From: Methanothrix sp.
Lineage (GTDB): Archaea > Halobacteriota > Methanosarcinia > Methanotrichales > Methanotrichaceae
Assembly: GCA_026394555.1 (NCBI GenBank)
Contig: JAPKXZ010000021.1
Location: 1-64,000, forward strand
DNA: 64,000 nt
Reading direction: 5' to 3'
In this document: positions 1 to 8,859 of the stretch, in pieces
How positions within the stretch are numbered: the first letter of the stretch is position 1
How the letters are laid out: every line of letters begins with the position of its first letter
Translations under genes and position numbers: made by a program
The notes under the pieces: model-generated
What the model saw: the letters and a program-made list of their open reading frames with translations, nothing else
Database searches by the model: none
Told to the model about the DNA's origin: nothing

Positions 1-126
1 AAGTATAGGGATGATCAGGGGAAAATAAATTTCAACTGCCCCGCGAAGCAAGCTGGCTTAATAGATCATATCTGGAGCCTGCATGAATTATTGACATTTC
101 CATATCATATAATTAAAACCTATTAA
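1..126 (+). pseudogene. C-terminal end of a transposase-like protein (cut by window edge)
   Basis: The first 41 codons of frame 1 are open and end at TAA. The peptide contains a pattern of the form PAxxAGLxDHxWSxxELL, which I recognise from the C-terminus of IS1-type DDE transposases. Only the tail is visible, so I cannot tell whether the element is intact upstream. No terminal inverted repeat was identified after the stop. The call rests on remembered family resemblance; a chance open frame of this length is possible but the motif makes that less likely. Confidence 0.45.
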
Positions 127-144
127 AGATTCACGACCCAGAAT

Positions 145-152
145 CTTTATAT
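145..152 (+). promoter_or_regulatory. TATA box of first secreted paralogue
   Basis: The element CTTTATAT lies 43 nt upstream of the TTG start at 188. The surrounding AGAATCTTTATATGG block is repeated exactly before the second paralogue (871-878) at the same 43-nt spacing, which supports both promoters and both starts. Confidence 0.65.
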
Positions 153-187
153 GGGCAAAATTCATCTGTTCTATCTCAGGTGATCCT

Positions 188-814
188 TTGAAGATAATGG
201 TTTTGCTGATAACTGTATTCTGCTTAATGGCTCTATCTTTGACAGGCATATCTGCTGCTGCTGATGCAAAATCACCCGCGAATCAGGTGATATATTCATA
301 CGAAGGGAATATTACAGAGAAGGATATTATTCCCGTTGATTTGCTATCGCTTATCGGCGCTCCTGCATATTTCTTTGCGGAAGCAGTTAAGTTTAAGGCA
401 CCAAAAGCCGATTGGAAAGTAAATGCTGTGCAACTCTACGGATGGGATGGTTTTAACGGCAGCGATCAGTCGATTCCGAAGGAGCGCATCATCGCCATCG
501 AAATAAGAGACAAGAATCTTAAATTGCTATATAAATTTGCGGATTCTCAACTCCCTTACTCCAATTATGCACGCAATGCAACATTAATGTATCCATTAAC
601 TATCCCCATTCCAAAAATACCTGTTAGCGATGACTTCTACGTATGCTTCTATGATAGGGGGGCAATTGCAGTCGCCAGTGAACGCCTCAATGAGACCAGC
701 AAGAATTCTTTCATCTATGTCGAAGATGGAAATCAGCTATTGCCTGCGGCACTGCCAACCCGAGAGAATGCAAGCACACCCATTAATTGGATCATGGCAA
801 TTAACGGAGACTAG
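188..814 (+). CDS. Secreted protein of unknown function, tandem paralogue 1
   Basis: I do not recognise a named family. The 208-residue product begins with a typical signal peptide (hydrophobic stretch about residues 4-22, then SAAADA). The mature part is about 30-45% identical by eye to the next gene, sharing the blocks KAPKADWK, GWDGFN, IEIRDKNL, LYKFAD and FYDRG. The start is TTG at 188, preceded by the ribosome-binding site GGTGATC. The shared blocks suggest a compact beta-rich extracellular domain, but that is inference. It probably arose by tandem duplication together with its promoter and is likely exported to the cell surface. Confidence 0.75.
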   Translation: MKIMVLLITVFCLMALSLTGISAAADAKSPANQVIYSYEGNITEKDIIPVDLLSLIGAPAYFFAEAVKFKAPKADWKVNAVQLYGWDGFNGSDQSIPKERIIAIEIRDKNLKLLYKFADSQLPYSNYARNATLMYPLTIPIPKIPVSDDFYVCFYDRGAIAVASERLNETSKNSFIYVEDGNQLLPAALPTRENASTPINWIMAINGD

Positions 815-870
815 ATTTCATCTTTTTATTTCACACGTCTTATTTATCATATTGTTTTAATCATCAGAAT

Positions 871-878
871 CTTTATAT
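871..878 (+). promoter_or_regulatory. TATA box of second secreted paralogue
   Basis: CTTTATAT lies in the same AGAATCTTTATATGG context as the promoter at 145-152 and is also exactly 43 nt before the inferred TTG start (914). Confidence 0.65.
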
Positions 879-913
879 GGATAAAAATCATTTGATAGAT
901 CTTGGGTGATCAC

Positions 914-1516
914 TTGAAGAAGACGATATTATTACTGGCTTGCCTATGTTGCGCAGCACTATGCATAAACGCTATTGCGGCACAGATCGCAACATCAAAA
1001 TTAACTACACTGAGGGAAGATAGCGGAAAGAATTATTCGGAGATGAATTTTACATTATTCTCTTCATTAGCTAAGTTTGGCATTCTGGATGCAGGAGAGG
1101 CAGTAAAGTTCACTGCTCCCAAAGCAGGCTGGAAGCTGCAAAAGGTGCGAATTGTAGGGTGGAGCGGATTTAATCAGTCCGCACAAAAGTTCCCGGACGA
1201 TGGAAACATCATGCTGGAGATAAGAGACAAAGATCTCAATATTCTCTACAAATTTGCCGATGCCCAGAACAATTACTTCCTGTCTGATGCGGGGCCGTTA
1301 TTCGGTGAGATAGAGATACCTACAGTACTGGTAACAGGAGACTTTTATGTAGTCTTCTACGATCGCGGTGCCGCTCGCATCGGCATGGAGACCACTGATA
1401 GTACCGGAAAATCCTTCCTATTTATGGACGGCCAGATGCAGCCGGGAGATATCCCCCTCGGTGAGACTAATGAGACCGTTAAGATCAACTGGCTGATCGA
1501 GGCTCTCGGCAAATGA
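914..1516 (+). CDS. Secreted protein of unknown function, tandem paralogue 2
   Basis: This is a paralogue of the preceding gene with a signal peptide (LKKTILLLACLCCAALCINAIAA) and the same conserved blocks (FTAPKAGWK, GWSGFN, LEIRDKDL, YDRGAA). The ORF track starts at a TTG at 902. I prefer the TTG at 914 because GGTGATC lies just before it, as in paralogue 1, and the distance to the TATA box is then identical (43 nt). Function is unknown. The pair may be two subunits or variants of one surface protein. Confidence 0.75.
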   Translation: MKKTILLLACLCCAALCINAIAAQIATSKLTTLREDSGKNYSEMNFTLFSSLAKFGILDAGEAVKFTAPKAGWKLQKVRIVGWSGFNQSAQKFPDDGNIMLEIRDKDLNILYKFADAQNNYFLSDAGPLFGEIEIPTVLVTGDFYVVFYDRGAARIGMETTDSTGKSFLFMDGQMQPGDIPLGETNETVKINWLIEALGK

Positions 1517-1590
1517 GAAGGCATTAGTATTAAGTATCGGAAAATGGGGTTGGCGAAAGTATGTTATAGCTGCACGCCAACCTTATTCCG

Positions 1591-2253
1591 ATGTTTGAGT
1601 CTCGTTTCATCTGCATTTGCGGTCTTCCGGGAATTGGAAGCGTTGGCAAAGTGGCTGCCGATTACCTGGCTACTGCCCTGGAATGCAGTACCATAATGCC
1701 CTTTTTTTCAAACAGTTTTCCGCCCCAGGTTATGGTCTCCCAAGGGTTAGCGGAGTTGATGCATGCGCAGCTGATGCGTCCCAGGGAAAAAAATAACCTG
1801 CTTATTCTCTCCGGCGATGCTCAGCCCCTGGATGTAGTAGGCATGTATGAGCTGGCGGGAAACATTCTGCAGGCCTTAAAGGAACAGGGAGTTACGGATG
1901 TGATCACCCTGGCGGCTTATGTGGGAGAGACGAACGAGACGGTCCTTGGTACTGCTACGGATCTTGATTCTGCTACGGCTCTTGGTCTGTGCAAAATACC
2001 CTTGCTGCGAAGCGGTGCTATCGGCGGATTAAACGGCCTTCTGGCAGGGCTTGCGCCTCTGTATGATCTGCGTGGCTTCTGCCTGCTTGGAGCCAGCTCT
2101 GGAGCCGACCCCGTGGACATTCGGGCGGCAACTAACTTGCTCGGTGCAATAAAAGAGCTTTTCCACCTCGACATTGACATCACTCTCATGGAGCCAGCCC
2201 TAGAGGAGCCACAAGAGCTAGCTCCTCAAGAAGTGGATATGAACTATAGGTGA
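1591..2253 (+). CDS. PAC2 family protein (proteasome assembly chaperone-like)
   Basis: The 220-residue protein opens with a glycine-rich segment GLPGIGSVGKVAADYL, typical of the archaeal PAC2/COG1938-COG2047 group, and continues with the expected alternating beta/alpha pattern, including GLLAGLAPL and CLLGASSGADPVDIRAA. Eukaryotic relatives are proteasome assembly chaperones; the archaeal role is not firmly established. No transmembrane segment is present, so it should be cytoplasmic. It ends seven bases from the convergent DUF89 gene. The family call is fairly secure and the molecular function is not. Confidence 0.8.
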   Translation: MFESRFICICGLPGIGSVGKVAADYLATALECSTIMPFFSNSFPPQVMVSQGLAELMHAQLMRPREKNNLLILSGDAQPLDVVGMYELAGNILQALKEQGVTDVITLAAYVGETNETVLGTATDLDSATALGLCKIPLLRSGAIGGLNGLLAGLAPLYDLRGFCLLGASSGADPVDIRAATNLLGAIKELFHLDIDITLMEPALEEPQELAPQEVDMNYR

Positions 2254-2259
2254 AAAACA

Positions 2260-3123
2260 CTATATCGATTTTGCCACCAGAGTTCCCCTGGGCACTCCAA
2301 TCACATTGGCCACCGGCTCGCATTTGGCTCTCATAATGTAGATAAGCCGGCCCGACAGCCGCTTTTCGAACTCAGAGATGGTCTCGAAGTTGCCCATGCC
2401 TTTGGACAATATCAGCCAGCTGGGATCGAATAAAAGAGTGCAAGCCTCTGGCTCCAGGTGCTCTTGGGCCGTTCCCACTACATTTCCGGTGGGAATGACC
2501 TCGACCTCCATATCGGTCAAGGAGGATAGCTCCCTCACGGTAACATCATTGAGAACCGGCTCAGACTTTGACCCCACTACCACCTGCTTTCCCATTTCCA
2601 GAAGCTTTCCAATTACGAAGAGATCGAATACAACTTCCCCGCTATTGTCAGTAAGATAAAAGATATTGCTAAAGCTGCCTAGACGCCTTTTAACTTCGCC
2701 AATATCGCCATGCAGCTTTTCGCAAAGTGTTTTTAAGAAAACCCCGGCAAAGGTACTGTTATCGAAATCATGGCCCTTGACGCCAAACTCCATGGAATTG
2801 GCGGCCGCTGCAATGCGAATTAATGCTTCAATCTTGTCATCGGCTTTTTCATAGAATTCTTCGGCCAGGGGCAGAAGATCCAAAGCTACCCGATTGCTCT
2901 CTTCTTTCAGTTTCTGGTACGGATCATGATTTTCGCTGCGCCTTTTGATGATGTTCTCTCGCTCTGTCCCTACCAGCGCCGGCACTCCGCCTTTGTGGGT
3001 GGCCATGTAGTCCAGCAGCTCTTCCATAGCCGCCTTCTTTTTCTCCTCTTCCTCTAGGGAAAAGACGAGATCACACTCGAATTTGGCCCGGTCCATGATA
3101 CAGGGATAACAGTTGGAGGCCAT
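2260..3123 (-). CDS. DUF89 / ARMT1-like damage-control phosphatase
   Basis: The protein begins MASNCYPCIMDRA, the Cys-containing N-terminus common in archaeal DUF89 proteins. It carries the metal-site region FYLTDNSGEVVFDLFVI and later DPSWLILSKGMGNFE. DUF89 members are metal-dependent phosphatases that hydrolyse unwanted phosphometabolites such as sugar phosphates. I start it at 3123, two bases after the stop of the upstream deacetylase-like gene, rather than at the overlapping 3138 start in the ORF track. It is the last gene of a probable operon with the deacetylase-like protein and AMP phosphorylase, which fits phosphosugar or nucleotide housekeeping. Confidence 0.85.
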   Translation of the reverse strand: MASNCYPCIMDRAKFECDLVFSLEEEEKKKAAMEELLDYMATHKGGVPALVGTERENIIKRRSENHDPYQKLKEESNRVALDLLPLAEEFYEKADDKIEALIRIAAAANSMEFGVKGHDFDNSTFAGVFLKTLCEKLHGDIGEVKRRLGSFSNIFYLTDNSGEVVFDLFVIGKLLEMGKQVVVGSKSEPVLNDVTVRELSSLTDMEVEVIPTGNVVGTAQEHLEPEACTLLFDPSWLILSKGMGNFETISEFEKRLSGRLIYIMRAKCEPVANVIGVPRGTLVAKSI

Positions 3124-3125
3124 TC

Positions 3126-3971
3126 TCAAGACGGCCACCTTCCTGCCAAGACACAGATCACATCAGGGATAACTCGCTCTGCAACATGCACACACGAGCC
3201 GCCGCTCAGCACAAAGACCAGCCCCCTATCGCCAACTGCCTCCATTATCAATTGCACCATCCTGGGATAGGCTTCAAAAGTGAGATTGAAACCCCCATAA
3301 TCGTCCTGATGGGAGTCATGGCCGAAGATGACAAAAGCCATCTGAAAGTCAAAATCCTTGGCCAATTCCAGGGCGCTTTGCAGAGCTGAGAGGAACCGCT
3401 CATTGTTGCCACCAAAAGTAAGGCCGATGTCGTAATTGTTCTTTACGGGATCATGCGCTTCGCCGGTGCCGCTGTGCATGTTGATATGAAATACATCGGC
3501 ATCGTCTTTGAAAAAGTCGCGCGTTCCGTCGCCAAAATGAGGATCTACATCCACGATAAGGAAGCGGCATAATCCCATCTGCCGCAGACGAAGTATGGTG
3601 ATAGCCACGTCGTTGAAGTAGCAAAAGCCCCAGCAACTGCCTCGCGAAGCATGGTGTCCGGCCGTCCCGGTATATGCGAAGGCCCTACGGGCTTTGCCCG
3701 TGGCCACCATCTCTGCCGCCATCATCACGCTGCCTGCGGAAAGCATTGCTACATCCCGGTATGGATCATTCTCCATATTGGCCATGTGAGCCGCGGTATG
3801 AGCCTGCGCCACCAGCTCTCGGGGGGCGGGCCTTGCCTTGAAGACCTGCACATCTGTGCCATCCACCAGCCCCGACTCCATCAGCTTCTCGAATGATGGC
3901 CGGATTCGCTCTTTCAGTACGCTAAATCCCCGCTTTCCGAAATCCTCGTGATAAGTAATTGCGACCAACAT
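3126..3971 (-). CDS. Histone deacetylase / AcuC-like amidohydrolase
   Basis: The 281-residue protein shows the arginase-deacetylase fold signatures: GTAGHHASRGSCWGFCYFND carries the paired catalytic histidines, DVDPHFGDGT supplies zinc ligands, and GHDSHQDD supplies the later Asp ligand. Family members remove acyl groups from acetyl-lysine, polyamines or acetoin-related substrates with one Zn2+. The substrate cannot be read from sequence. It is shorter than AcuC (about 370 aa), like other compact archaeal versions. It sits 23 nt downstream of AMP phosphorylase and 2 nt upstream of DUF89. Class confidence is high; substrate is unknown. Confidence 0.85.
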   Translation of the reverse strand: MLVAITYHEDFGKRGFSVLKERIRPSFEKLMESGLVDGTDVQVFKARPAPRELVAQAHTAAHMANMENDPYRDVAMLSAGSVMMAAEMVATGKARRAFAYTGTAGHHASRGSCWGFCYFNDVAITILRLRQMGLCRFLIVDVDPHFGDGTRDFFKDDADVFHINMHSGTGEAHDPVKNNYDIGLTFGGNNERFLSALQSALELAKDFDFQMAFVIFGHDSHQDDYGGFNLTFEAYPRMVQLIMEAVGDRGLVFVLSGGSCVHVAERVIPDVICVLAGRWPS

Positions 3972-3994
3972 TTTTTGTGCCCTCTGACGCCTTT

Positions 3995-5509
3995 TTATAA
4001 CTCGGTGATCCTGGGGTACCTCTCCAGAAGCATTCCCTCAACTACGATTGGCATCTGCCTCTTGGCATCCTTTACGGCGCTCTCCAGTTGCCAATCCGAA
4101 GAGGAGCAGATGGTGATCAAAGGCTCTCCCTTCTTTACCAGCTCTCCCATCTTTCGATGGATTATAACGCCTGCCTTCTTGTCCGCGGGAGCGCCAGCCA
4201 TGCGAGCCAGCTCCACCAGTCGTTTATTATAGAAGGCCACGATGTAGCCGCCTGCCGGAGCAAGAATATCCTCACAGTTATCACCGATAACGATATCTTC
4301 GCTCTTCACCAGGGGATTGCCGCCCTGGACCTCGATGATCTCCATAAGCTTCTTGTGGGCTTTTCCGCTGGTGAGAATATCCTCTGCCGCCTTGTAGCCA
4401 TCTCCGCGCCCAGCGATTCCACCCATCTCCAGCAAAATGCCGGCCAAAGAGAGGCTCTTCTCCTTCAGGCTGTTCGGTCCGCCCTTATTCTCCAGGACAG
4501 TGAGGGCTTCCTGTACCTCCACGGCTGGACCAATGGTTCGGCCTACCGGCGATCCACCGAAGGTCATGGCGCACTCCACGCGAATGCCCAGGCGTCCCCC
4601 CAGATCAATGAGATCTTTGGCTAAAGTGCGACCGGCCTCAGAAGTGGCAAGCTTGGTGCCGGGACCTACCGGCATGTCCACCACAACGGCATCTGCGCCT
4701 ACAGCTCCCTTCTTGGCCATGATGGATGCCAGCATCTGGCTGTAGGGATCGACGGAAAGAGCATATTCAGCTTTGATCAGCTTGTCGTCGGCTGGAGCAA
4801 TGTTGGTAGCTCCGCCCCAGACTATGACCCCGCCCACCTTCTCAGTCATTTCCTTGATCTCGTCGGCACTAAACTCGACCGGTGCCAAAATTTCCATAAG
4901 GTCCGCCGTACCGCCGGCACCGGTAATGGCCCGCGAACTGGTCTTGGGAATGAGAAGACCAGCCGCCGCGACTATCGGCACCACCAGCAAAGAGACCTTG
5001 TTGCCGGGAACGCCTCCAATGCTGTGCTTGTCCATGACGGGATGGGTGTCGAAGTGAATTCGCTCACCTGTATCAATCATGGCTTTGGTCAAATAAAACA
5101 CCTCCTCAGAGTCCATATTATGGATATAGGAGGCAGTAACGTATGCAGAAAGCTCAATATCACTGAGGTTATTATCCACAATATCCCGTACGATGGTGCG
5201 GATCTGGTCCTCGGTGAGCTTTTTCTTATCCATTATGCTCTTTATATAGCAGAGAGAGGCGGGCTTGGGTGCAGGCAGAATATCCACGCTGGTAGGATTC
5301 TTCAGGTCTTTTAGAGCCTCTGTGAAGATGCCGATCTCCCCTGCCTTGACCATCTCCAAAGTGACGTCGAGAATGGCTGTGGTCGCGGAACCCTTTGTTC
5401 TGACCCTGACCCGATCACCGGCATTAAGGCCTCTTTCTCTGGCATCCACTACGTTGAGCATGACTTTGTGCTGACCTATCTCGATATCAAAGGGACGAAC
5501 TTGCAACAT
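3995..5509 (-). CDS. deoA: AMP phosphorylase (archaeal DeoA family)
   Basis: At 504 residues this matches archaeal AMP phosphorylases. They have an extra N-terminal domain of about 90 residues (LQVRPFDIEIGQHKVML onward) before the pyrimidine-nucleoside-phosphorylase core (MDKKKLTEDQIRTIV..., DKHSIGGVPGN, SSRAITGAGGTADLME). The enzyme converts AMP and phosphate to adenine and ribose-1,5-bisphosphate, feeding the archaeal nucleotide-degradation route through ribose-1,5-bisphosphate isomerase and type III RuBisCO. Neither partner gene is in this window. A TATA-like stretch (TATAAATTATATATG on the minus strand) lies just upstream, with GAGGT before the ATG. It probably leads the three-gene minus-strand operon. 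Confidence 0.92.
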   Translation of the reverse strand: MLQVRPFDIEIGQHKVMLNVVDARERGLNAGDRVRVRTKGSATTAILDVTLEMVKAGEIGIFTEALKDLKNPTSVDILPAPKPASLCYIKSIMDKKKLTEDQIRTIVRDIVDNNLSDIELSAYVTASYIHNMDSEEVFYLTKAMIDTGERIHFDTHPVMDKHSIGGVPGNKVSLLVVPIVAAAGLLIPKTSSRAITGAGGTADLMEILAPVEFSADEIKEMTEKVGGVIVWGGATNIAPADDKLIKAEYALSVDPYSQMLASIMAKKGAVGADAVVVDMPVGPGTKLATSEAGRTLAKDLIDLGGRLGIRVECAMTFGGSPVGRTIGPAVEVQEALTVLENKGGPNSLKEKSLSLAGILLEMGGIAGRGDGYKAAEDILTSGKAHKKLMEIIEVQGGNPLVKSEDIVIGDNCEDILAPAGGYIVAFYNKRLVELARMAGAPADKKAGVIIHRKMGELVKKGEPLITICSSSDWQLESAVKDAKRQMPIVVEGMLLERYPRITEL

Positions 5510-5547
5510 GCAAAAGACCTCTTCATATATAATTTATAATCTGTGTT

Positions 5548-6468
5548 TTAGCTTTCCAGCAAGGTTAGCGATTTGATCCATTCACCGCGGGCCTCGCGTG
5601 TGGTTCCCACTACCAGCCGAAGGCCTTGGGCAGTCTCTTCCAGCACGCCTTTCGCCTCTATAGTTTCGCCGGGCAGCGCCTGGCCGGCATAGGTATGCGA
5701 ATAGCAGAATATCTCTTTTACCTCTGGGTGATCCAGACGGTAAATGGCTGGACTGTCAAAGGCAAAATCGGCGTTAGTTACTCGGGCCTCAATGCGCCGC
5801 TCCCCGGCCGGCTTGCCGGCAGGCTGGGTTTGTATCTGGTTCCATTCACGAGTGAAAAGGAGGTCAAAGTAGGTGCCTTCGATCATGCCTCGATTTCCTT
5901 TGCGCGTCTCATGCCGCATGAAGTCCTCGAAGCTGATCTCCGGCTTTCGCTTGGAGTAGATCTTCCTCCAGGTGGGCTCGTCCAGGTCTCCGATTTTTCC
6001 TTGGGCCTTGGCCCGGGCCACAATATCCCTGGCCTTCCACCAGATAGGGCCATAAACCACAAAATCGATATCTGAGCTGGGACTGGACAGACCGACCAGC
6101 ATAGATCCGGTGATGCCCATCTGCTCGCATGACACTCCATCTTTCGCCAGCAGGCCGGCAATCTTTCCCACTCTCGGGTCCCGCTTCGCCACGGCCAAAA
6201 GACCCTCAGACGGCCGATAAATCCTGAGCACTTCATTCTCAGGAACCACGTGCAGGTCGCGGACCCAGTCTGGTCGCTCTCTTCTTAGAAATTCATAGGC
6301 CGGAAGGAAGTCCATTTTGCGATAGCGTTTGCCATCATTCTCGCGCTCTCCTGCTGGATCAGGAACATAGCGTAGCATGGAGCGAAGACCATCCGGGTGG
6401 CAGTAGTCCGCGACAGCGAAGATCCAGCCTTCTTTGCTCATAAAGAAGTCTCTGATTCTGGCCTTCAC
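5548..6468 (-). CDS. Predicted nucleotidyltransferase (COG1665-like)
   Basis: The central region contains GITGSMLVGLSSPSSDIDFVVYG, a Pol-beta-type nucleotidyltransferase signature (GS followed by DxD) near residue 120. The N-terminal part (KEGWIFAVADYCHPDGLRSMLRYVP) and the C-terminal beta-rich region match the archaeal COG1665 family as I remember it; the C-terminal part resembles a small nucleic-acid-binding barrel. The substrate is unknown. The gene overlaps the sua5 gene by 4 nt and follows aMBF1 and sua5 in one transcription unit, hinting at a translation or tRNA-related role. That link is inference from context only. Confidence 0.7.
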   Translation of the reverse strand: MKARIRDFFMSKEGWIFAVADYCHPDGLRSMLRYVPDPAGERENDGKRYRKMDFLPAYEFLRRERPDWVRDLHVVPENEVLRIYRPSEGLLAVAKRDPRVGKIAGLLAKDGVSCEQMGITGSMLVGLSSPSSDIDFVVYGPIWWKARDIVARAKAQGKIGDLDEPTWRKIYSKRKPEISFEDFMRHETRKGNRGMIEGTYFDLLFTREWNQIQTQPAGKPAGERRIEARVTNADFAFDSPAIYRLDHPEVKEIFCYSHTYAGQALPGETIEAKGVLEETAQGLRLVVGTTREARGEWIKSLTLLES

Positions 6469-7037
6469 GATATCGCCTTCATTACCTTATCGAGGCCAGC
6501 TCCCGGCCGAATGATCTCCCTTTTTTGCAGATCCAGGAGAGTTGAGGGCTGTGCGTATCTGCATTTTCCTCCGTCCACGACGGCGTCCACTCGATCCCGA
6601 ATATCCGAGGAGACGGAGGCTGCGCTTGTGGGTGGCAGGGCGCCGGTGCGGTTGGCACTGGTGGAGGTGATGGGTCCGGCCAGATCGATGATCCTTAAAG
6701 CCGTCTCATGATCCGGGTACCTGATGCCGAGCCATGGCGAGCCGGCGGTGAGTATATCCGGAACTACGCTTTTTTTCCTGACAAGAACGGAAACAGGACC
6801 AGGCAAGAGCTGCTTGAGAAGATCCAGGTCATCTTGGCTCACCTCTGCAACATTCATCAGCATATCAAAGTTGGAGACGGCCAAAAAGATGGGCTTGGAG
6901 AGAGGCCTTTTTTTAATCTGAAAAACCCTCATCACCGCTTGCTCATCCAGAGCATTGGCGCCCAGGCCGTAAACGGTCTCGGTAGGGTATACTATCACAC
7001 CCCCACCAATGACATAGCGAGCTGCACTGGCGATCAT
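6465..7037 (-). CDS. Threonylcarbamoyl-AMP synthase (Sua5/YrdC family)
   Basis: The 190-residue YrdC-domain protein has the hallmarks GGVIVYPTETVYGLGANA, KKRPLSKPIFLAVSN, LGIRYPDH and GPITSTSANRTG. It makes threonylcarbamoyl-AMP from threonine, bicarbonate and ATP, the first step of t6A37 tRNA modification. Length corresponds to the YrdC domain alone, without the C-terminal Sua5 domain. Start and stop codons overlap its neighbours by 4 nt on both sides, so it is translated within an aMBF1, sua5 and nucleotidyltransferase operon. Confidence 0.92.
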   Translation of the reverse strand: MIASAARYVIGGGVIVYPTETVYGLGANALDEQAVMRVFQIKKRPLSKPIFLAVSNFDMLMNVAEVSQDDLDLLKQLLPGPVSVLVRKKSVVPDILTAGSPWLGIRYPDHETALRIIDLAGPITSTSANRTGALPPTSAASVSSDIRDRVDAVVDGGKCRYAQPSTLLDLQKREIIRPGAGLDKVMKAIS

Positions 7038-7531
7038 TTCTCAGTTTTCCGTTTGATGCTGGCAATATCTCCTAAAGTCAATCCACGGCCAGAGCTGCCG
7101 GACTTGACACGAGTCTCGCTCGCCTCATCGGACAGTTTGATCTTCAGCTCCTTTTCGAGCTTTTTTCTAATTCCATCCTCTGGAGAGATCTCCTCCCTCT
7201 CGATCTTCTTTAAGAGAGTCACCTTCTCTTTGATCCTACCTCCCAGCTCCTCTGGAGAGAGGCCCAGGCTCTCGCGTGCCTCTCTGATCTTGCGCCCGAA
7301 ATCCGGGACCAACTCTGCCAAGTCCTTGAAATAGTCGCGCGGTTTGGGCCGACTTTCCGTGAAGGCCCTCGCCACAGGAACCATCTTCTTGGGAACCAAA
7401 GACCATTTGTCTTCCGGTTTTCCGAAGCGCGCACAACTCTTGCATACCTCCATCGTTGAGCGGTCGATCACAATCCTCTGGGGCACTCCTGTGATCTCAG
7501 CGCCGCAAATCTCGCATTGCTTCTCGTTCAT
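7034..7531 (-). CDS. Multiprotein bridging factor aMBF1
   Basis: The N-terminal zinc ribbon is visible as CEICGAEI followed by CKSCARFG. The C-terminal part is a Cro-like helix-turn-helix ([23 protein letters not shown]). This two-domain layout at 165 residues is the archaeal MBF1 family, a DNA- and ribosome-associated regulator. Its stop overlaps sua5 by 4 nt. It is divergently transcribed from pan, sharing an intergenic region of about 60 bp with TATA-like elements. Confidence 0.9.
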   Translation of the reverse strand: MNEKQCEICGAEITGVPQRIVIDRSTMEVCKSCARFGKPEDKWSLVPKKMVPVARAFTESRPKPRDYFKDLAELVPDFGRKIREARESLGLSPEELGGRIKEKVTLLKKIEREEISPEDGIRKKLEKELKIKLSDEASETRVKSGSSGRGLTLGDIASIKRKTEK

Positions 7532-7540
7532 TTCGGAAAC

Positions 7541-7550
7541 CTTTATAGGG
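7541..7550 (+). promoter_or_regulatory. TATA box of pan
   Basis: CTTTATAGGG lies about 50 nt before the ATG at 7595. Transcription would then begin near 7568-7572, leaving a short leader that contains GGAGA. The region is shared with divergent aMBF1. Confidence 0.5.
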
Positions 7551-7594
7551 GTCGGTGTTTAATAATCTTTGTAATTATGGATAGTGGAGAAGGC

Positions 7595-8812
7595 ATGAAT
7601 GAGTCACAGGCCGGCGCGGATTTTTCGCGCTACATCCTGGACCGCATGCGCCAGCTTGAAGAGCGCAACCTGGCGCTGCGAGAGCAGAAGGACCGCGTGG
7701 AAGGCGAAAAGCGGCTCATTGAGAACCAGAAGCTCAAGTTCGAGCGAGAAGCCCGCAAGCTGAGAAGCGAGCTGGAGCGCCTGCGCGTCGGTCCCATGAT
7801 TGTGGGCACCATTGTAGATGTCCTGGACGAGAACAGGGTTATCGTCAAAAGCAGCACCGGCCCCAGGTTCGTGGTAAATCTCTCCCAGTTCATCGAAGAA
7901 GAGATCAAGCCCGGCGCACAGGTCGGCCTAAATCAGCAGTCTTTTGCTGTGATGTGCGTCCTACCCTCCCCCCGCGACCCGGCAGTCTTTGGCATGGAGA
8001 TAGAGGAGGCTCCAAATGTGCGCTTCTCACAGATTGGAGGCCTGGAAACTCAGATCTCCGAGATCAGGGAGATTGTGGAGCTGCCCCTCAAGCGTCCGGA
8101 CCTTTTCACGGCCGTAGGTATTGAGCCGCCCAAGGGGGTCTTGCTGCACGGACCGCCGGGGACGGGCAAGACCATTTTAGCCAAGGCGGTTGCCCAGAGC
8201 ACCGATGCTACATTCCTTCGCGTGGTGGGCTCAGAGTTCGTGCAAAAGTACATCGGAGAGGGGGCGCGCCTGGTGCGTGAGCTCTTCGAGCTGGCCAAGA
8301 GCAAGTCGCCCGCCATCATCTTCATAGATGAACTGGATGCCATCGGCGCGCGGCGCATGGATGGAGCCACCAGCGGAGACCGCGAGGTGCAACGCACTCT
8401 CATGCAGATCCTGGCGGAGATGGACGGCTTTGATGCGCGAGGCGAGGTCAAGCTCATCGCTGCCACCAACCGCCTGGACATGCTCGATCCGGCCTTGCTG
8501 CGACCAGGCCGATTCGATCGGATCATCGAGATTCCCATGCCCAGCCGAGAGGCACGTGAGGCGATTCTGAAGATTCATACCTCAGGCATGAGACTGGATG
8601 AAGATGTGAACCTCAAGTTGATCTCCGATATGGCAGAGGGATCGAGCGGTGCAGATCTAAAATCGGTGTCCACCGAGGCGGGTATGTATGCCATTCGCGA
8701 GGAGAGGACAATAGTATACCAGAGCGACTTTGAGGGGGCAGCGATAAAGATACTGCACAAAGAGAGAAACCATATAAGCGAGCCCGAGGGGCTGGTGCAG
8801 CAGTACATTTGA
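7595..8812 (+). CDS. pan: Proteasome-activating nucleotidase PAN
   Basis: This is the AAA+ ring ATPase that unfolds substrates for the 20S proteasome. An N-terminal coiled coil ([20 protein letters not shown]...) precedes an OB-fold and the AAA module with Walker A GPPGTGKT, Walker [12 protein letters not shown], the second region of homology around LRPGRFDR and the pore-loop region. The C-terminus QYI carries the penultimate Tyr of the HbYX proteasome-docking tail, though the preceding residue is Gln rather than hydrophobic. I favour ATG 7595, which has GGAGA five bases upstream, over in-frame ATG 7577 and the track start 7517, which lies upstream of the TATA box. Length is normal. Confidence 0.93.
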   Translation: MNESQAGADFSRYILDRMRQLEERNLALREQKDRVEGEKRLIENQKLKFEREARKLRSELERLRVGPMIVGTIVDVLDENRVIVKSSTGPRFVVNLSQFIEEEIKPGAQVGLNQQSFAVMCVLPSPRDPAVFGMEIEEAPNVRFSQIGGLETQISEIREIVELPLKRPDLFTAVGIEPPKGVLLHGPPGTGKTILAKAVAQSTDATFLRVVGSEFVQKYIGEGARLVRELFELAKSKSPAIIFIDELDAIGARRMDGATSGDREVQRTLMQILAEMDGFDARGEVKLIAATNRLDMLDPALLRPGRFDRIIEIPMPSREAREAILKIHTSGMRLDEDVNLKLISDMAEGSSGADLKSVSTEAGMYAIREERTIVYQSDFEGAAIKILHKERNHISEPEGLVQQYI

Positions 8813-8859
8813 AGACCTGTGAAGAGGGGCCGAAAATAGGGCCCATTCATTCCTTATCC

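Noticed and set aside
8809-8859. N-terminal extension of the membrane-anchored protein to TTG 8809
   Set aside because: Overlaps the end of pan and places charged residues before the signal peptide.
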